Part shown: in pieces, positions 14,033-19,464 of the stretch
Numbering within the stretch: position 1 is the first letter of the stretch
How the letters are laid out: every line of letters starts with the position of its first letter
Virus record (IMG/VR): IMGVR_UViG_3300042549_003874
Coordinates: 1-20,306 of that record
Length of the DNA: 20,306 nt
Reading direction: 5' to 3' (one strand)
Source: a virus
Notes under the pieces: generated by a model
What the model was told of the DNA's origin: nothing
Databases searched by the model: none
The model's input: the letters and a program-made list of their open reading frames with translations, nothing else
Made by a program: the position numbers and the translations under genes

Positions 14033-14408
14033 CTGTGATATCAGACTCGATGGACTTTGGCTTAGGCTTCGGAACTCTCACTAAAATGCCTGTATCTTCT
14101 GTGGCCTTAGGAGGTTCAGAGATGACAAGCCGGCGCGAGTATCGCTTGGGAAACTTCCGTTCCAGCAACCAGGCTGACGCTTTCCAGTCGTCGGTTGCCA
14201 TCGTCTGAATATTGCGAACATGCCTTAATTCGAACTCAGATGTAGCCTTTTTTAGCATGATACGTAGTGACGGATCTGCTCGCATCCAGTCACGAAATGT
14301 GCTATGTGCTACACCAGCCGCACAACACGCAACCGCCATTGGTCCACCATTGGAAATGTTGTCCAAGATAATGGGAATCAGTGTTTCGCGGTCTTTGGCT
14401 CGCGCCAT
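14025..14408 (-). CDS. terS: Terminase small subunit-like DNA-binding protein
   Basis: The 127-aa protein begins with an apparent helix-turn-helix (about residues 22-45, GPMAVACCAAGVAHSTFRDWMRAD), as in terminase small subunits that recognise the packaging site. A middle helical region could drive oligomerisation, and the C-terminus is Pro/Lys-rich (VRVPKPKPKS). The length fits the family. It directly precedes the large subunit with an 8-nt overlap, the standard arrangement. ATG at 14408 is preceded by AGAGGCTTAAGAG. The HTH is read by pattern, so the assignment rests mainly on context. Confidence 0.78.
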   Translation of the reverse strand: MARAKDRETLIPIILDNISNGGPMAVACCAAGVAHSTFRDWMRADPSLRIMLKKATSEFELRHVRNIQTMATDDWKASAWLLERKFPKRYSRRLVISEPPKATEDTGILVRVPKPKPKSIESDITDV

Positions 14409-14422
14409 CTCTTAAGCCTCTG

Positions 14423-14434
14423 GTAAGTAATAAC
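14423..14434 (-). promoter_or_regulatory. GTTATTACTTAC element before the small terminase gene
   Basis: This 12-mer is identical to the one before the prohead protease (10660-10671). It lies 14 nt upstream of the terS start. A sigma-70-like TTGCAA...TAAAAT pair (15-nt spacer, 14468-14442 on the minus strand) lies just upstream and could be the head-module promoter. The spacer is short, so this is tentative. Confidence 0.3.
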
Positions 14435-14449
14435 CACACCCATTTTAAC

Positions 14450-14475
14450 AAACCCGCTGTGATTGCAACGGGTTT
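14450..14475 (-). terminator. Weak terminator-like hairpin between the small-gene cluster and terS
   Basis: A 7-bp perfect stem (AAACCCG with CGGGTTT, 12-nt loop) lies in the 83-nt gap after the gene ending at 14492. On the minus strand it is followed by GTTAAAATG, a poor T-tract. It could end the early transcript before the head operon. It also overlaps the candidate promoter, so it may have a regulatory role instead. Confidence 0.35.
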
Positions 14476-14491
14476 CTCTTCAAGCAGATTC

Positions 14492-14794
14492 TCAGAACTT
14501 CGTTTGCTTCCATTCGGCCAACTGTGGCTCCTGCCTTGCAAGCCACGGGAGAGCCGCGATGAACTTGTCTACCGTCTTGACTGACGGGCTGGTGATGCGA
14601 AACCATCCCAGATCGTCGTTCCTCATAAACAGGATCTCAATCCTCTGAGCGATGTCGTCCCACTTCGGCACGAACCGTGTGTATCCCAGATCTTGAAACA
14701 GCAAGTCAGAGAGGACAGTAGAAACCTGTTCGGCCTGTTTCTGACTGATCTTGCCCTTACTGATCACTTCTGAAAAGTCGATATGCTGATTCAC
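14492..14794 (-). CDS. Unknown 100-aa protein
   Basis: ATG at 14794 overlaps the preceding stop as ATGA. The protein MNQHIDFSEVISKGKISQ... looks soluble, with predicted helices (KQAEQVSTVLSDLLFQDL) and a W-rich second half (FRITSPSV, AALPWLARQEPQLAEWKQ). No catalytic motif, signal or membrane segment is seen, and no family is recognised. It is the last gene of the small cluster before the head module. Confidence 0.65.
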   Translation of the reverse strand: MNQHIDFSEVISKGKISQKQAEQVSTVLSDLLFQDLGYTRFVPKWDDIAQRIEILFMRNDDLGWFRITSPSVKTVDKFIAALPWLARQEPQLAEWKQTKF

Positions 14795-14991
14795 TCATTC
14801 TCCTTGTCTTGAGACTCGACCAGGGCGATATACGCCTCGTACATTTCGACACCCTTTAACCCCGAATAATCGAACTGAGCCGCCATTTCGCGAAACGCCT
14901 TGTCCACAATCTGCAAACGATTCCACAGGCTCAAAGCAACCGCCTTGCCTTCGCTGTCTGTGAGTGCAGCAATATCATCAAGATTGATCAT
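14791..14991 (-). CDS. Unknown 66-aa acidic protein
   Basis: ATG at 14991 and the stop at 14791 both form ATGA overlaps with the neighbours, so it is part of a translationally coupled series. The product is helical and acidic (MINLDDIAALTDSEGKAVAL, then ALVESQDKENE). There is no recognisable domain. Confidence 0.62.
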   Translation of the reverse strand: MINLDDIAALTDSEGKAVALSLWNRLQIVDKAFREMAAQFDYSGLKGVEMYEAYIALVESQDKENE

Positions 14992-15269
14992 GGTTCCACC
15001 TCAGAGATGACTGTGTCGTAAGGGTCGGCTAATATTGCTTCAGCGTCTGCAATATCTTCAGCGTCTTCTATAGCTTCAATGCAGGCAGATTTAGCTTTCT
15101 TAATGCAGTCAAATTCGCCCAAGTGGTTCAAGGTTGTGGGCATGTCGTCAATACACCAGACACGCGCCCCGTAGAATTCCTCGTCAATCAGCCAGACCGA
15201 TGCCGTTTTATCGCCAATCGCGACCGACCAACTTCTACCATCAGTTGTGCACCATCTTTGCTCAATCAT
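14988..15269 (-). CDS. Unknown 93-aa acidic protein
   Basis: ATG at 15269 overlaps the preceding stop as ATGA. The N-terminal half has a small beta-like pattern (WCTTDGRSWSVAIGDKTASVWLIDEE). The C-terminal half is acidic and Ala-rich (IEAIEDAEDIADAEAILADP), probably helical. No signal or membrane segment is present and no family is recognised. Strongly acidic small phage proteins sometimes mimic DNA or inhibit host enzymes, but nothing here proves that. Confidence 0.62.
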   Translation of the reverse strand: MIEQRWCTTDGRSWSVAIGDKTASVWLIDEEFYGARVWCIDDMPTTLNHLGEFDCIKKAKSACIEAIEDAEDIADAEAILADPYDTVISEVEP

Positions 15270-15586
15270 TGTGCTTGCCTCTTCTTGTCTTTCTTGCGTC
15301 TTTCGGTGTCCACCATAGCCAGAACCACTGGTATGATTTCATTCATAAAGTATTTGCTGTCGTCTTTTGTTCTTATCGCTTGAGAAAGCCAGAATGCTTC
15401 TGCCGCTTGATCTGTCTCAGCTTCACCTTCCTTATTCCCCCGTCGAAACCGATGTTCCATAGCACTCACAATGCAGTGATAAACCTCATGGTTCACTCGC
15501 GGTTTCAGCCAGGCACTCAGCTCGTTGTTGGCAAAGTCGATAAACTCGCGGCCACTGGCCAACATGTAGTAATCAGGACAGCTCAT
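15266..15586 (-). CDS. Unknown 106-aa protein, weakly DUF3310-like
   Basis: ATG at 15586 overlaps the preceding stop as ATGA. The core reads IVSAMEHRFRRGNKEGEAETDQAAEAFWLSQAI (in part), which resembles the 'A.KY..R...KG...DL.KA.WYL' pattern of the small DUF3310/SaV phage proteins. The usual N-terminal HY motif is not evident. The C-terminus is strongly basic (ERRKKDKKRQAQ). The family call is tentative. Confidence 0.62.
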   Translation of the reverse strand: MSCPDYYMLASGREFIDFANNELSAWLKPRVNHEVYHCIVSAMEHRFRRGNKEGEAETDQAAEAFWLSQAIRTKDDSKYFMNEIIPVVLAMVDTERRKKDKKRQAQ

Positions 15587-15903
15587 GCATCATTCTCCAT
15601 GTCAATTTGCGAAACCCTGTAAGCATGTTTCACCTTCTTGTTCTGGTGGTATCCATTCAAGTAACGATTCTGCTTCACTGCGATACCCGTCACAGATCTT
15701 TGACCTTTCGCACTGGCCATCAGTTCGGTAATCGCTGGATATCCGTGATTGCTGGTGTTGCCATTTGAACGATCATCCAAGATCGCGTTCGCGTGCATCC
15801 GCTCATATTCCGTGCCGATTCGCTTCAGCTCCAATAGTTGATGCTGTGGCATGACTTCCATTTCAGTTCGCGAAAACCTGATCTCAGCTCGCTTAGATTT
15901 CAT
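15583..15903 (-). CDS. Unknown 106-aa basic protein
   Basis: The preferred start is ATG 15903, preceded by GGAGCAACCAA and overlapping the end of the RusA gene by 11 nt. The longer reading (to 15948) lies deeper inside RusA. The product MKSKRAEIRFSRTEMEV... is basic, helical at the start (HQLLELKRIGTEYERMHANA), with a middle HGYPAITELMASAKGQRSVTG that could be a small DNA-binding or HTH element (inference). No catalytic motif is recognised. It sits between a Holliday-junction resolvase and small early genes. Confidence 0.62.
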   Translation of the reverse strand: MKSKRAEIRFSRTEMEVMPQHQLLELKRIGTEYERMHANAILDDRSNGNTSNHGYPAITELMASAKGQRSVTGIAVKQNRYLNGYHQNKKVKHAYRVSQIDMENDA

Positions 15904-16354
15904 TTGGTTGCTCCACAGTTTCAACGATGACAAAAGCGGAATCCTCATCGCCCCAACATTTGCGAGCCTCTCCCGAAATCACCTGACTGTCATCCTTCCA
16001 GAGCACACCCTTGAAAGCATCTTCCAGGCACCGCAACAGCTTTGTTCTATCCGGTTTCTGAGTGTGCCAGAATGGTGCTGTCGGCTTCATGATGGCCGAA
16101 TTCTTGCCAGTCCGGAAATGCGCTTTAGGTCTCGCAAATGTAAACAGAACTTGCAGATTGATTGGCCCTGATGCACACCCCCAGCCCGATTCCTTCACGG
16201 CTGTGGTCGCAGCTCGCTTGCACAGCGTTTGCCACTTAGCTTTCCCTTTTGCCGTATCAACCACAACAATCCTTCCTGTCTTGCTGTGCTGAAACGCTTT
16301 CTTTGAGCCTGATGGCGATGGCTTGCCTAGGATGGTAAAGGATATTTCACTCAT
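15893..16354 (-). CDS. rusA: RusA-family Holliday junction resolvase
   Basis: The 153-aa protein starts at ATG 16354, with GGAGG 5 nt upstream inside the end of thyX and an ATGA overlap. A TTG four codons earlier is less likely. The N-terminus has the RusA-like ISFTILGKPSPSGSKKAF, and the C-terminus the catalytic block HTQKPDRTKLLRCLEDAFKGVLWKDDSQV. It supplies acids at about D102, D112 and D121/D122. The position that is Asp in E. coli RusA (second Asp of DLDN) is Thr104 here, as in some phage relatives. It would cut branched DNA before packaging. It directly follows thyX. Confidence 0.87.
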   Translation of the reverse strand: MSEISFTILGKPSPSGSKKAFQHSKTGRIVVVDTAKGKAKWQTLCKRAATTAVKESGWGCASGPINLQVLFTFARPKAHFRTGKNSAIMKPTAPFWHTQKPDRTKLLRCLEDAFKGVLWKDDSQVISGEARKCWGDEDSAFVIVETVEQPNEI

Positions 16355-17115
16355 ACCTTCCTCCAAATCGTGTCAATCCCTTGATCAGTCACCGTGTAAT
16401 CACCAAACAGGTTTGGTGATTCAGCCTGCAACACTGACAAGACAGCAATCGCCAGCCGTTGAATTTCAGCGTCCGCATGAATCGAGCCACGCAACTCAAG
16501 GAAGTGTCGCCATGCTCTGGCGTTGCCAGTCACGAAGATCTTTGTCTCAGTGCAGTTTGGGAGGACAGCGCGAGCGGCCTCGCGGCATTTCTTGCGTCGA
16601 AGTGTCGGGCTGTCGATGTCGGCAAAGTCGTTGTATTCCAGCGTTTCGCACAGCGCCTCGTAATGTCCCTGCGCTCGGCCAATGGCCTGAGCCCAGATCG
16701 CTTCTGGCGTGCTTCCTGGCTTGATGCCTGGTGGTCGCACAAACGCACAGTCCGACTCGTCCACATATCGTTGACTTAGCTGCGAATAGCTCATGCCAGC
16801 ACGATGCCTGACCAGCTCGTGCGTCAGTGACCTGCTCACTCCTGTGAATATCATCGAGTAAACCGCATGTTCCAGAACTGAGCCGTGGCCCACTTCCAAG
16901 ATGTGATTTATGTAAGCCTGATTGCCACCTGGTCGCGGCTTGGCAAAGCTCATGTAGCACAATCGGCCAGCGATCTCCACGAGATGCTCGCTAGCATTGT
17001 CGGTGTCGCTGTTCCAGTGTTCGACTCCGTGAGCTTCCAAGAACTCGGCACAATCAAGGCTGTTTAGTTCTTGTTTGCCGACCAGGTAGACGGATGGGGC
17101 GTTGATGATGTTCAT
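16351..17115 (-). CDS. thyX: FAD-dependent thymidylate synthase
   Basis: The 254-aa protein makes dTMP from dUMP using FAD and methylene-tetrahydrofolate. The ThyX signature is LVRHRAGMSYSQLSQRYV (about 101-118), with RHR at 103-105. There is one extra residue before the conserved Ser compared with the RHRX7S form, as in the RHRAG-type subset. HGSVLEHAVYSMIFTGVSRS (about 77-96) is the usual FAD/dUMP region, and FVTGNARAWRHFLELRGS with HADAEIQRLA forms the C-terminal active site. ATG 17115 makes an ATGA overlap with the GIY-YIG-like gene. Phages use it to raise the dTTP supply. Its first 28 codons are duplicated at 17896-17973. Confidence 0.95.
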   Translation of the reverse strand: MNIINAPSVYLVGKQELNSLDCAEFLEAHGVEHWNSDTDNASEHLVEIAGRLCYMSFAKPRPGGNQAYINHILEVGHGSVLEHAVYSMIFTGVSRSLTHELVRHRAGMSYSQLSQRYVDESDCAFVRPPGIKPGSTPEAIWAQAIGRAQGHYEALCETLEYNDFADIDSPTLRRKKCREAARAVLPNCTETKIFVTGNARAWRHFLELRGSIHADAEIQRLAIAVLSVLQAESPNLFGDYTVTDQGIDTIWRKV

Positions 17116-17121
17116 GATGTT
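17038..17121 (-). repeat. Direct repeat T, copy 1 (5' end of intact thyX)
   Basis: An 84-bp segment covers the thyX start, its first 26 codons and six bases upstream. It recurs at 17896-17979 with five mismatches. Four of the five are synonymous (K, Q and two L codons) and one changes Ala to Val. The two copies flank the GIY-YIG-like gene plus truncated csrA2. Confidence 0.93.
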
Positions 17122-17729
17122 CCCTTGTATGCTTCAATCTGTTGCAACAACAGCTTGTGTGTTGAATCTTTAAGCTCTATCTGCCGTTTTAATTTCTGAA
17201 TCTCTTCTGCTTGAGATATACTATTGGACACGTCTTTATGTTTTTTGAGATATTGAATTTCGGCTGCCTGCTCAATGCACCGCATTGTCAAAATAGCCTC
17301 TTGTTCCAATATCTTGCTGTTTGGGTCGCATGGCGGATCGTAGCTTAACCCAGACATTAGTTTTTCAGCGCGTTCAATAGTTGCGACTTTTGCCCACTCA
17401 AGACCTTTCAAACGATATCGCTCTATTGCCTTTTTTAGTGATGATTCGGCGGATAACGTTTGAGGCTTGCCATGAATCGCCATATACCTGACATAGGCGA
17501 AATTTCCGTGGTCGTACAAATGCTGCAAAACTCTATTGTGAAGCGAAGTACTGGCCATCCCAACTTTTAATTGCTTGAGTTTTGGCCAGAAAATCCAATA
17601 GATCCCACCAACGTGCTCGACCTCCAATGGATGACTCAAAACGCCAGAATACTTGCAGTAATTTGCTTCCGTCCATTGGATGTCGATGCGTTTCATAGAC
17701 TTTTTTGGTGCAACTTGATCAGTGATCAC
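17112..17729 (-). CDS. GIY-YIG-like (T5orf172/Mug113-type) protein with coiled-coil tail
   Basis: The 205-aa protein has GGIYWIF (residues 41-47), KVGMAS (55-60, the YIG half with Tyr/Ile replaced by Lys/Val), SLHNRVLQHL with Arg66 and, further on, Glu95 in LSAESSLKKAI. This order fits the GIY-YIG nuclease fold, nearest the variant where the second motif is KIG or KVG. Residues about 138-200 are a heptad-rich helix (EIQKLKRQIELKDS). The start ATG 17729 and the stop both lie in ATGA overlaps, with csrA2 and thyX respectively. The gene is visibly more A+T-rich than thyX, as expected for imported cargo. It could be a homing endonuclease or a regulatory GIY-YIG protein. Activity is unproven. Confidence 0.68.
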   Translation of the reverse strand: MITDQVAPKKSMKRIDIQWTEANYCKYSGVLSHPLEVEHVGGIYWIFWPKLKQLKVGMASTSLHNRVLQHLYDHGNFAYVRYMAIHGKPQTLSAESSLKKAIERYRLKGLEWAKVATIERAEKLMSGLSYDPPCDPNSKILEQEAILTMRCIEQAAEIQYLKKHKDVSNSISQAEEIQKLKRQIELKDSTHKLLLQQIEAYKGTS

Positions 17730-17911
17730 GCTAGCGTTTCCCCCGATTCAATCGAAACATTATTCCGTTGTTTCGCTTCCCAAACTTCCAGCCGATCCAC
17801 TCTGACTTCAAGTGGAGCCTCAACACCAATCTTGACCTTGTCGCCCCTGATCTCAGTGACGCAAACCTTAAATTGAATGTCACCGTAATTGATGACAAGA
17901 ACTCGGCACAA
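17726..17911 (-). CDS. csrA-like gene 2, 5'-truncated and joined to a thyX fragment
   Basis: From TEIRGDKVKIGVEAPLEV to VDRLEVWEAKQRNN the frame matches CsrA (strands 3-5 and the C-terminal helix), and it shares 39 identical bases with csrA1. The N-terminal strand with the MLVL.RK motif is absent. At 17896 the sequence switches to the duplicated thyX start. The only in-frame initiation seen is TTG 17911, giving MCRVLVINYGDIQF, without a clear ribosome site of its own. The csrA reading frame is intact to its stop, which overlaps the next gene as ATGA, so its translation may be needed for coupling. Loss of strand 1 probably spoils normal RNA binding, because CsrA uses residues near both termini. 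It may be a decaying relic or only a coupling leader. Confidence 0.55.
   Translation of the reverse strand: MCRVLVINYGDIQFKVCVTEIRGDKVKIGVEAPLEVRVDRLEVWEAKQRNNVSIESGETLA
17762..17800 (-). repeat. Direct repeat C, copy 1 (3' part of csrA2)
   Basis: These 39 bases are identical to 18926-18964 in csrA1 and encode VDRLEVWEAKQRN in both. Upstream of this patch the two csrA genes differ at many positions, so identity begins abruptly. The two copies flank the thyX fragment and the ParB-like gene. Confidence 0.93.
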
Positions 17912-17973
17912 TCAAGGCTGTTGAGTTCCTGCTTGCCGACCAAGTAGACGGATGGGACGTTGATGATGTTCAT
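17896..17973 (-). pseudogene. thyX 5' fragment (first ~26 codons)
   Basis: ATG 17973 opens a frame beginning MNIINVPSVYLVGKQELNS that matches the N-terminus of intact ThyX for 26 residues, with one Ala-to-Val change. It then breaks into csrA2 in another frame, giving an 80-codon chimera with no sensible C-terminus. Its ATG overlaps the stop of the ParB-like gene as ATGA, exactly as intact thyX overlaps the GIY-YIG-like gene. It cannot encode a working thymidylate synthase. It may act as a leader that carries ribosomes into csrA2. Confidence 0.88.
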
Positions 17974-17979
17974 GATGTT
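17896..17979 (-). repeat. Direct repeat T, copy 2
   Basis: This is the second copy of the 84-bp thyX-start repeat, with five differences from 17038-17121. The match ends sharply on the csrA2 side at a short shared TTCTTG and, on the other side, six bases before the ATG. Confidence 0.93.
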
Positions 17980-18899
17980 GGTCGATCCAATTTTGCTCTT
18001 AGGGAGAATTTAAGAGCCTCTCGATTAAGCCCTGTAATATCTGGGAAAGCATGATGTTCTTTTGACCATTTCAATTGGCTTATAGAAAGCCCTGAAATAA
18101 AGAGGTTCCATGCCTTAATCCACAAAGCAGTTCTTAGATCAATAGAAGACTTCATCGCAAGAGCTGTTTGTTTTGACCGATTTGCTTGTATTAAAGCATA
18201 GATTGGACTTCCGGGAGATGCCTGATTGTTAATAAATTCATCAAAAAATCTGTCGCGTTTTTTTTCATCTACGTAGCCAAAAAGAAAATGAAGCGCTCCA
18301 ATTATACCTGGAGGCGACAATCCTTCGACACGCTGTCCGTTTAGATGTACAAATTTTTGAGAATTTACCATGTCAGGGTACTCTTGAAGGAATTTTATAA
18401 TCACACCAGATACATTGGTTTTACGGCTGCTTGAAACGGCGCTGAAGTCTCCCGCAAAAATGTAGTGATAGACAGCAGACGCTGTTGCTGATAAGCCATA
18501 AGTATTCTTATACCCTGCAAGTTGCAGTACATCAGAGTTTGACCTTCTTCTCCCCTTGTCCATAGTGTCAAACGTTGTTCTGTCCACACCATAGACAACA
18601 AGAGATTGGATACTTACCCCAGATAATACAACAGCATGAAGACGATGCTGACCATTTATGACATCGCCCTGTTTGTCGAGAATGATTGGCTCACCATTAT
18701 ATTTCCAAAGTCCGCTCTTCATGGTTTCGGAATAACTTTTAACCAAAGCATGGTTTAAAGTTCGGTTCCGGAAATCTTTACTGCCTGTAATCCATGCCTT
18801 TGCCATCAGCGGTGTAATTACTATCTTATTTGCAATTGTCGAAGATTCTGGCTTGCTAGAACTTTCGATAGTATTTGCGATACGATTATACTGGCTCAT
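17970..18899 (-). CDS. ParB/Srx-superfamily phage protein
   Basis: The 309-aa product starts at ATG 18899, which overlaps the csrA1 stop as ATGA. The frame is open 48 nt further, but only inside csrA1. The N-terminal half has the ParB-like pattern: MAKAWITGSKDFRNRTLNHALVKSYSETMKSGLW (in part), then PIILDKQGDVINGQHRLHAVVLSG (INGQHRL at 81-87) and VVYGVDRTTFDTMDKGRRRSNSDVL. In this superfamily the GQHR box binds or hydrolyses nucleotides (CTP in ParB). No HTH typical of partition ParB is obvious, so plasmid-style partition is doubtful. The C-terminal half is helical and unknown. The gene is visibly A+T-rich compared with thyX. It occupies the same csrA/thyX slot as the GIY-YIG-like gene. Confidence 0.78.
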   Translation of the reverse strand: MSQYNRIANTIESSSKPESSTIANKIVITPLMAKAWITGSKDFRNRTLNHALVKSYSETMKSGLWKYNGEPIILDKQGDVINGQHRLHAVVLSGVSIQSLVVYGVDRTTFDTMDKGRRRSNSDVLQLAGYKNTYGLSATASAVYHYIFAGDFSAVSSSRKTNVSGVIIKFLQEYPDMVNSQKFVHLNGQRVEGLSPPGIIGALHFLFGYVDEKKRDRFFDEFINNQASPGSPIYALIQANRSKQTALAMKSSIDLRTALWIKAWNLFISGLSISQLKWSKEHHAFPDITGLNREALKFSLRAKLDRPTS

Positions 18900-19087
18900 G
18901 AGCTGCTCGTTTCTGTTGAAATGTGATTCCGTTGTTTCGCTTCCCAAACTTCCAGCCGATCCACCGTGACATCTGTGGGCGCAACAATTCCCAGTTTGAT
19001 CTTGTCGCCTCGAATCTCGACGATGGTGATACTTACGTTGTCACCAATCATGAGAACTTCATTCTTCTTCCGTGCTAAAACCAGCAT
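18896..19087 (-). CDS. csrA: CsrA/RsmA-like carbon storage regulator
   Basis: The 63-aa protein reads MLVLARKKNEVLMIGDNVSI, then VEIRGDKIKLGIVAPTDV and VDRLEVWEAKQRN, an end-to-end match to CsrA. It has strand 1 (LVLARK), the GD turn, the IRGDK..LGI.AP core and Arg44 in VDRLEV, the RNA-binding Arg of the 'V.R.E' motif. Only the residue before Arg is Asp rather than the usual His. ATG 19087 has GGAGG 6 nt upstream. CsrA binds GGA in mRNA leaders, and this ribosome site (ACGGAGG) itself contains GGA, so self-repression is possible. A phage copy could redirect host translation or metabolism. It starts the csrA-cargo-thyX series. Confidence 0.93.
   Translation of the reverse strand: MLVLARKKNEVLMIGDNVSITIVEIRGDKIKLGIVAPTDVTVDRLEVWEAKQRNHISTETSSS
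18926..18964 (-). repeat. Direct repeat C, copy 2 (3' part of csrA1)
   Basis: These 39 bases are identical to 17762-17800. They encode VDRLEVWEAKQRN, ending nine codons before the csrA1 stop. Confidence 0.93.
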
Positions 19088-19118
19088 GTGTAACCTCCGT
19101 GATGTGTTGTGTATGGGT

Positions 19119-19142
19119 GCCGGGGGTTTTGAAGCCCCCGGC
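19119..19142 (-). promoter_or_regulatory. GC-rich perfect hairpin in the csrA1 leader
   Basis: An 8-bp perfect stem (GCCGGGGG with CCCCCGGC, 8-nt loop) lies 32 nt upstream of csrA1. On the minus strand there is no T-run after it, so a normal terminator is unlikely. It could shape the csrA1 leader RNA. The surrounding non-coding gap (19088-19464) also holds the tRNA-like fold below. I see no convincing gene or sigma-70 promoter in the rest of it. Confidence 0.6.
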
Positions 19143-19271
19143 TGTCGCATTGAATACCGATTGGTCAACTCCCCCTGGTATCCTTGTGAGTTCGGCAGGC
19201 TGATTGCCCACGAACAAACTCGAATCAACCAACTAGGAGTCTGTCAGCAGGCTGGATTTAGCCCCTGACAA

Positions 19272-19334
19272 GTCGCGTGTAGGAATCGAACCTACCGAAA
19301 GCCCTATTGGTAAGGGCTATTGCCCAGCCGCGAC
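19272..19334 (-). tRNA. tRNA-like sequence lacking a D-arm (possibly degenerate tRNA)
   Basis: On the minus strand, GTCGCG (5') pairs with CGCGAC (3') as an acceptor stem. The T-arm is perfect: GTAGG, loop TTCGATT (the TTCRA consensus), CCTAC. A 6-bp anticodon-like stem (AGCCCT with AGGGCT) closes a 7-nt loop TACCAAT, putting CCA (Trp) in the anticodon position, but the normally fixed U33 is A. Only about 10 nt separate the acceptor from the anticodon stem, so there is no room for a D-arm, and no CCA end is encoded. It may be a decayed tRNA, a tRNA-like RNA or a former attachment site. Confidence 0.42.
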
Positions 19335-19464
19335 AAATTGCCATCCGTGGCAGCGGTCACCATCCATGAATCCCGTTTGACATCTGCTCATTGCTGATCG
19401 CGATCATGAAACTCGCCACAGATGCCACCGCTATGCGTCACCGGAGTCCAAGTCTCACCAAATC

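Noticed and set aside
17970-18899. ParB-like gene as part of a plasmid partition system
   Set aside because: No ParA gene, no parS-like repeats and no obvious HTH are visible. It sits in a phage early operon.
16351-19087. CRISPR array or tandem-repeat explanation for the repeated segments
   Set aside because: There are only two copies each of two different repeats, hundreds of bases apart, and both are coding parts of csrA and thyX.
19119-19142. GC-rich hairpin as an intrinsic terminator
   Set aside because: Neither strand has a clear U-tract immediately after the stem except four T in the loop itself, and it lies just before csrA1 and not after a gene.
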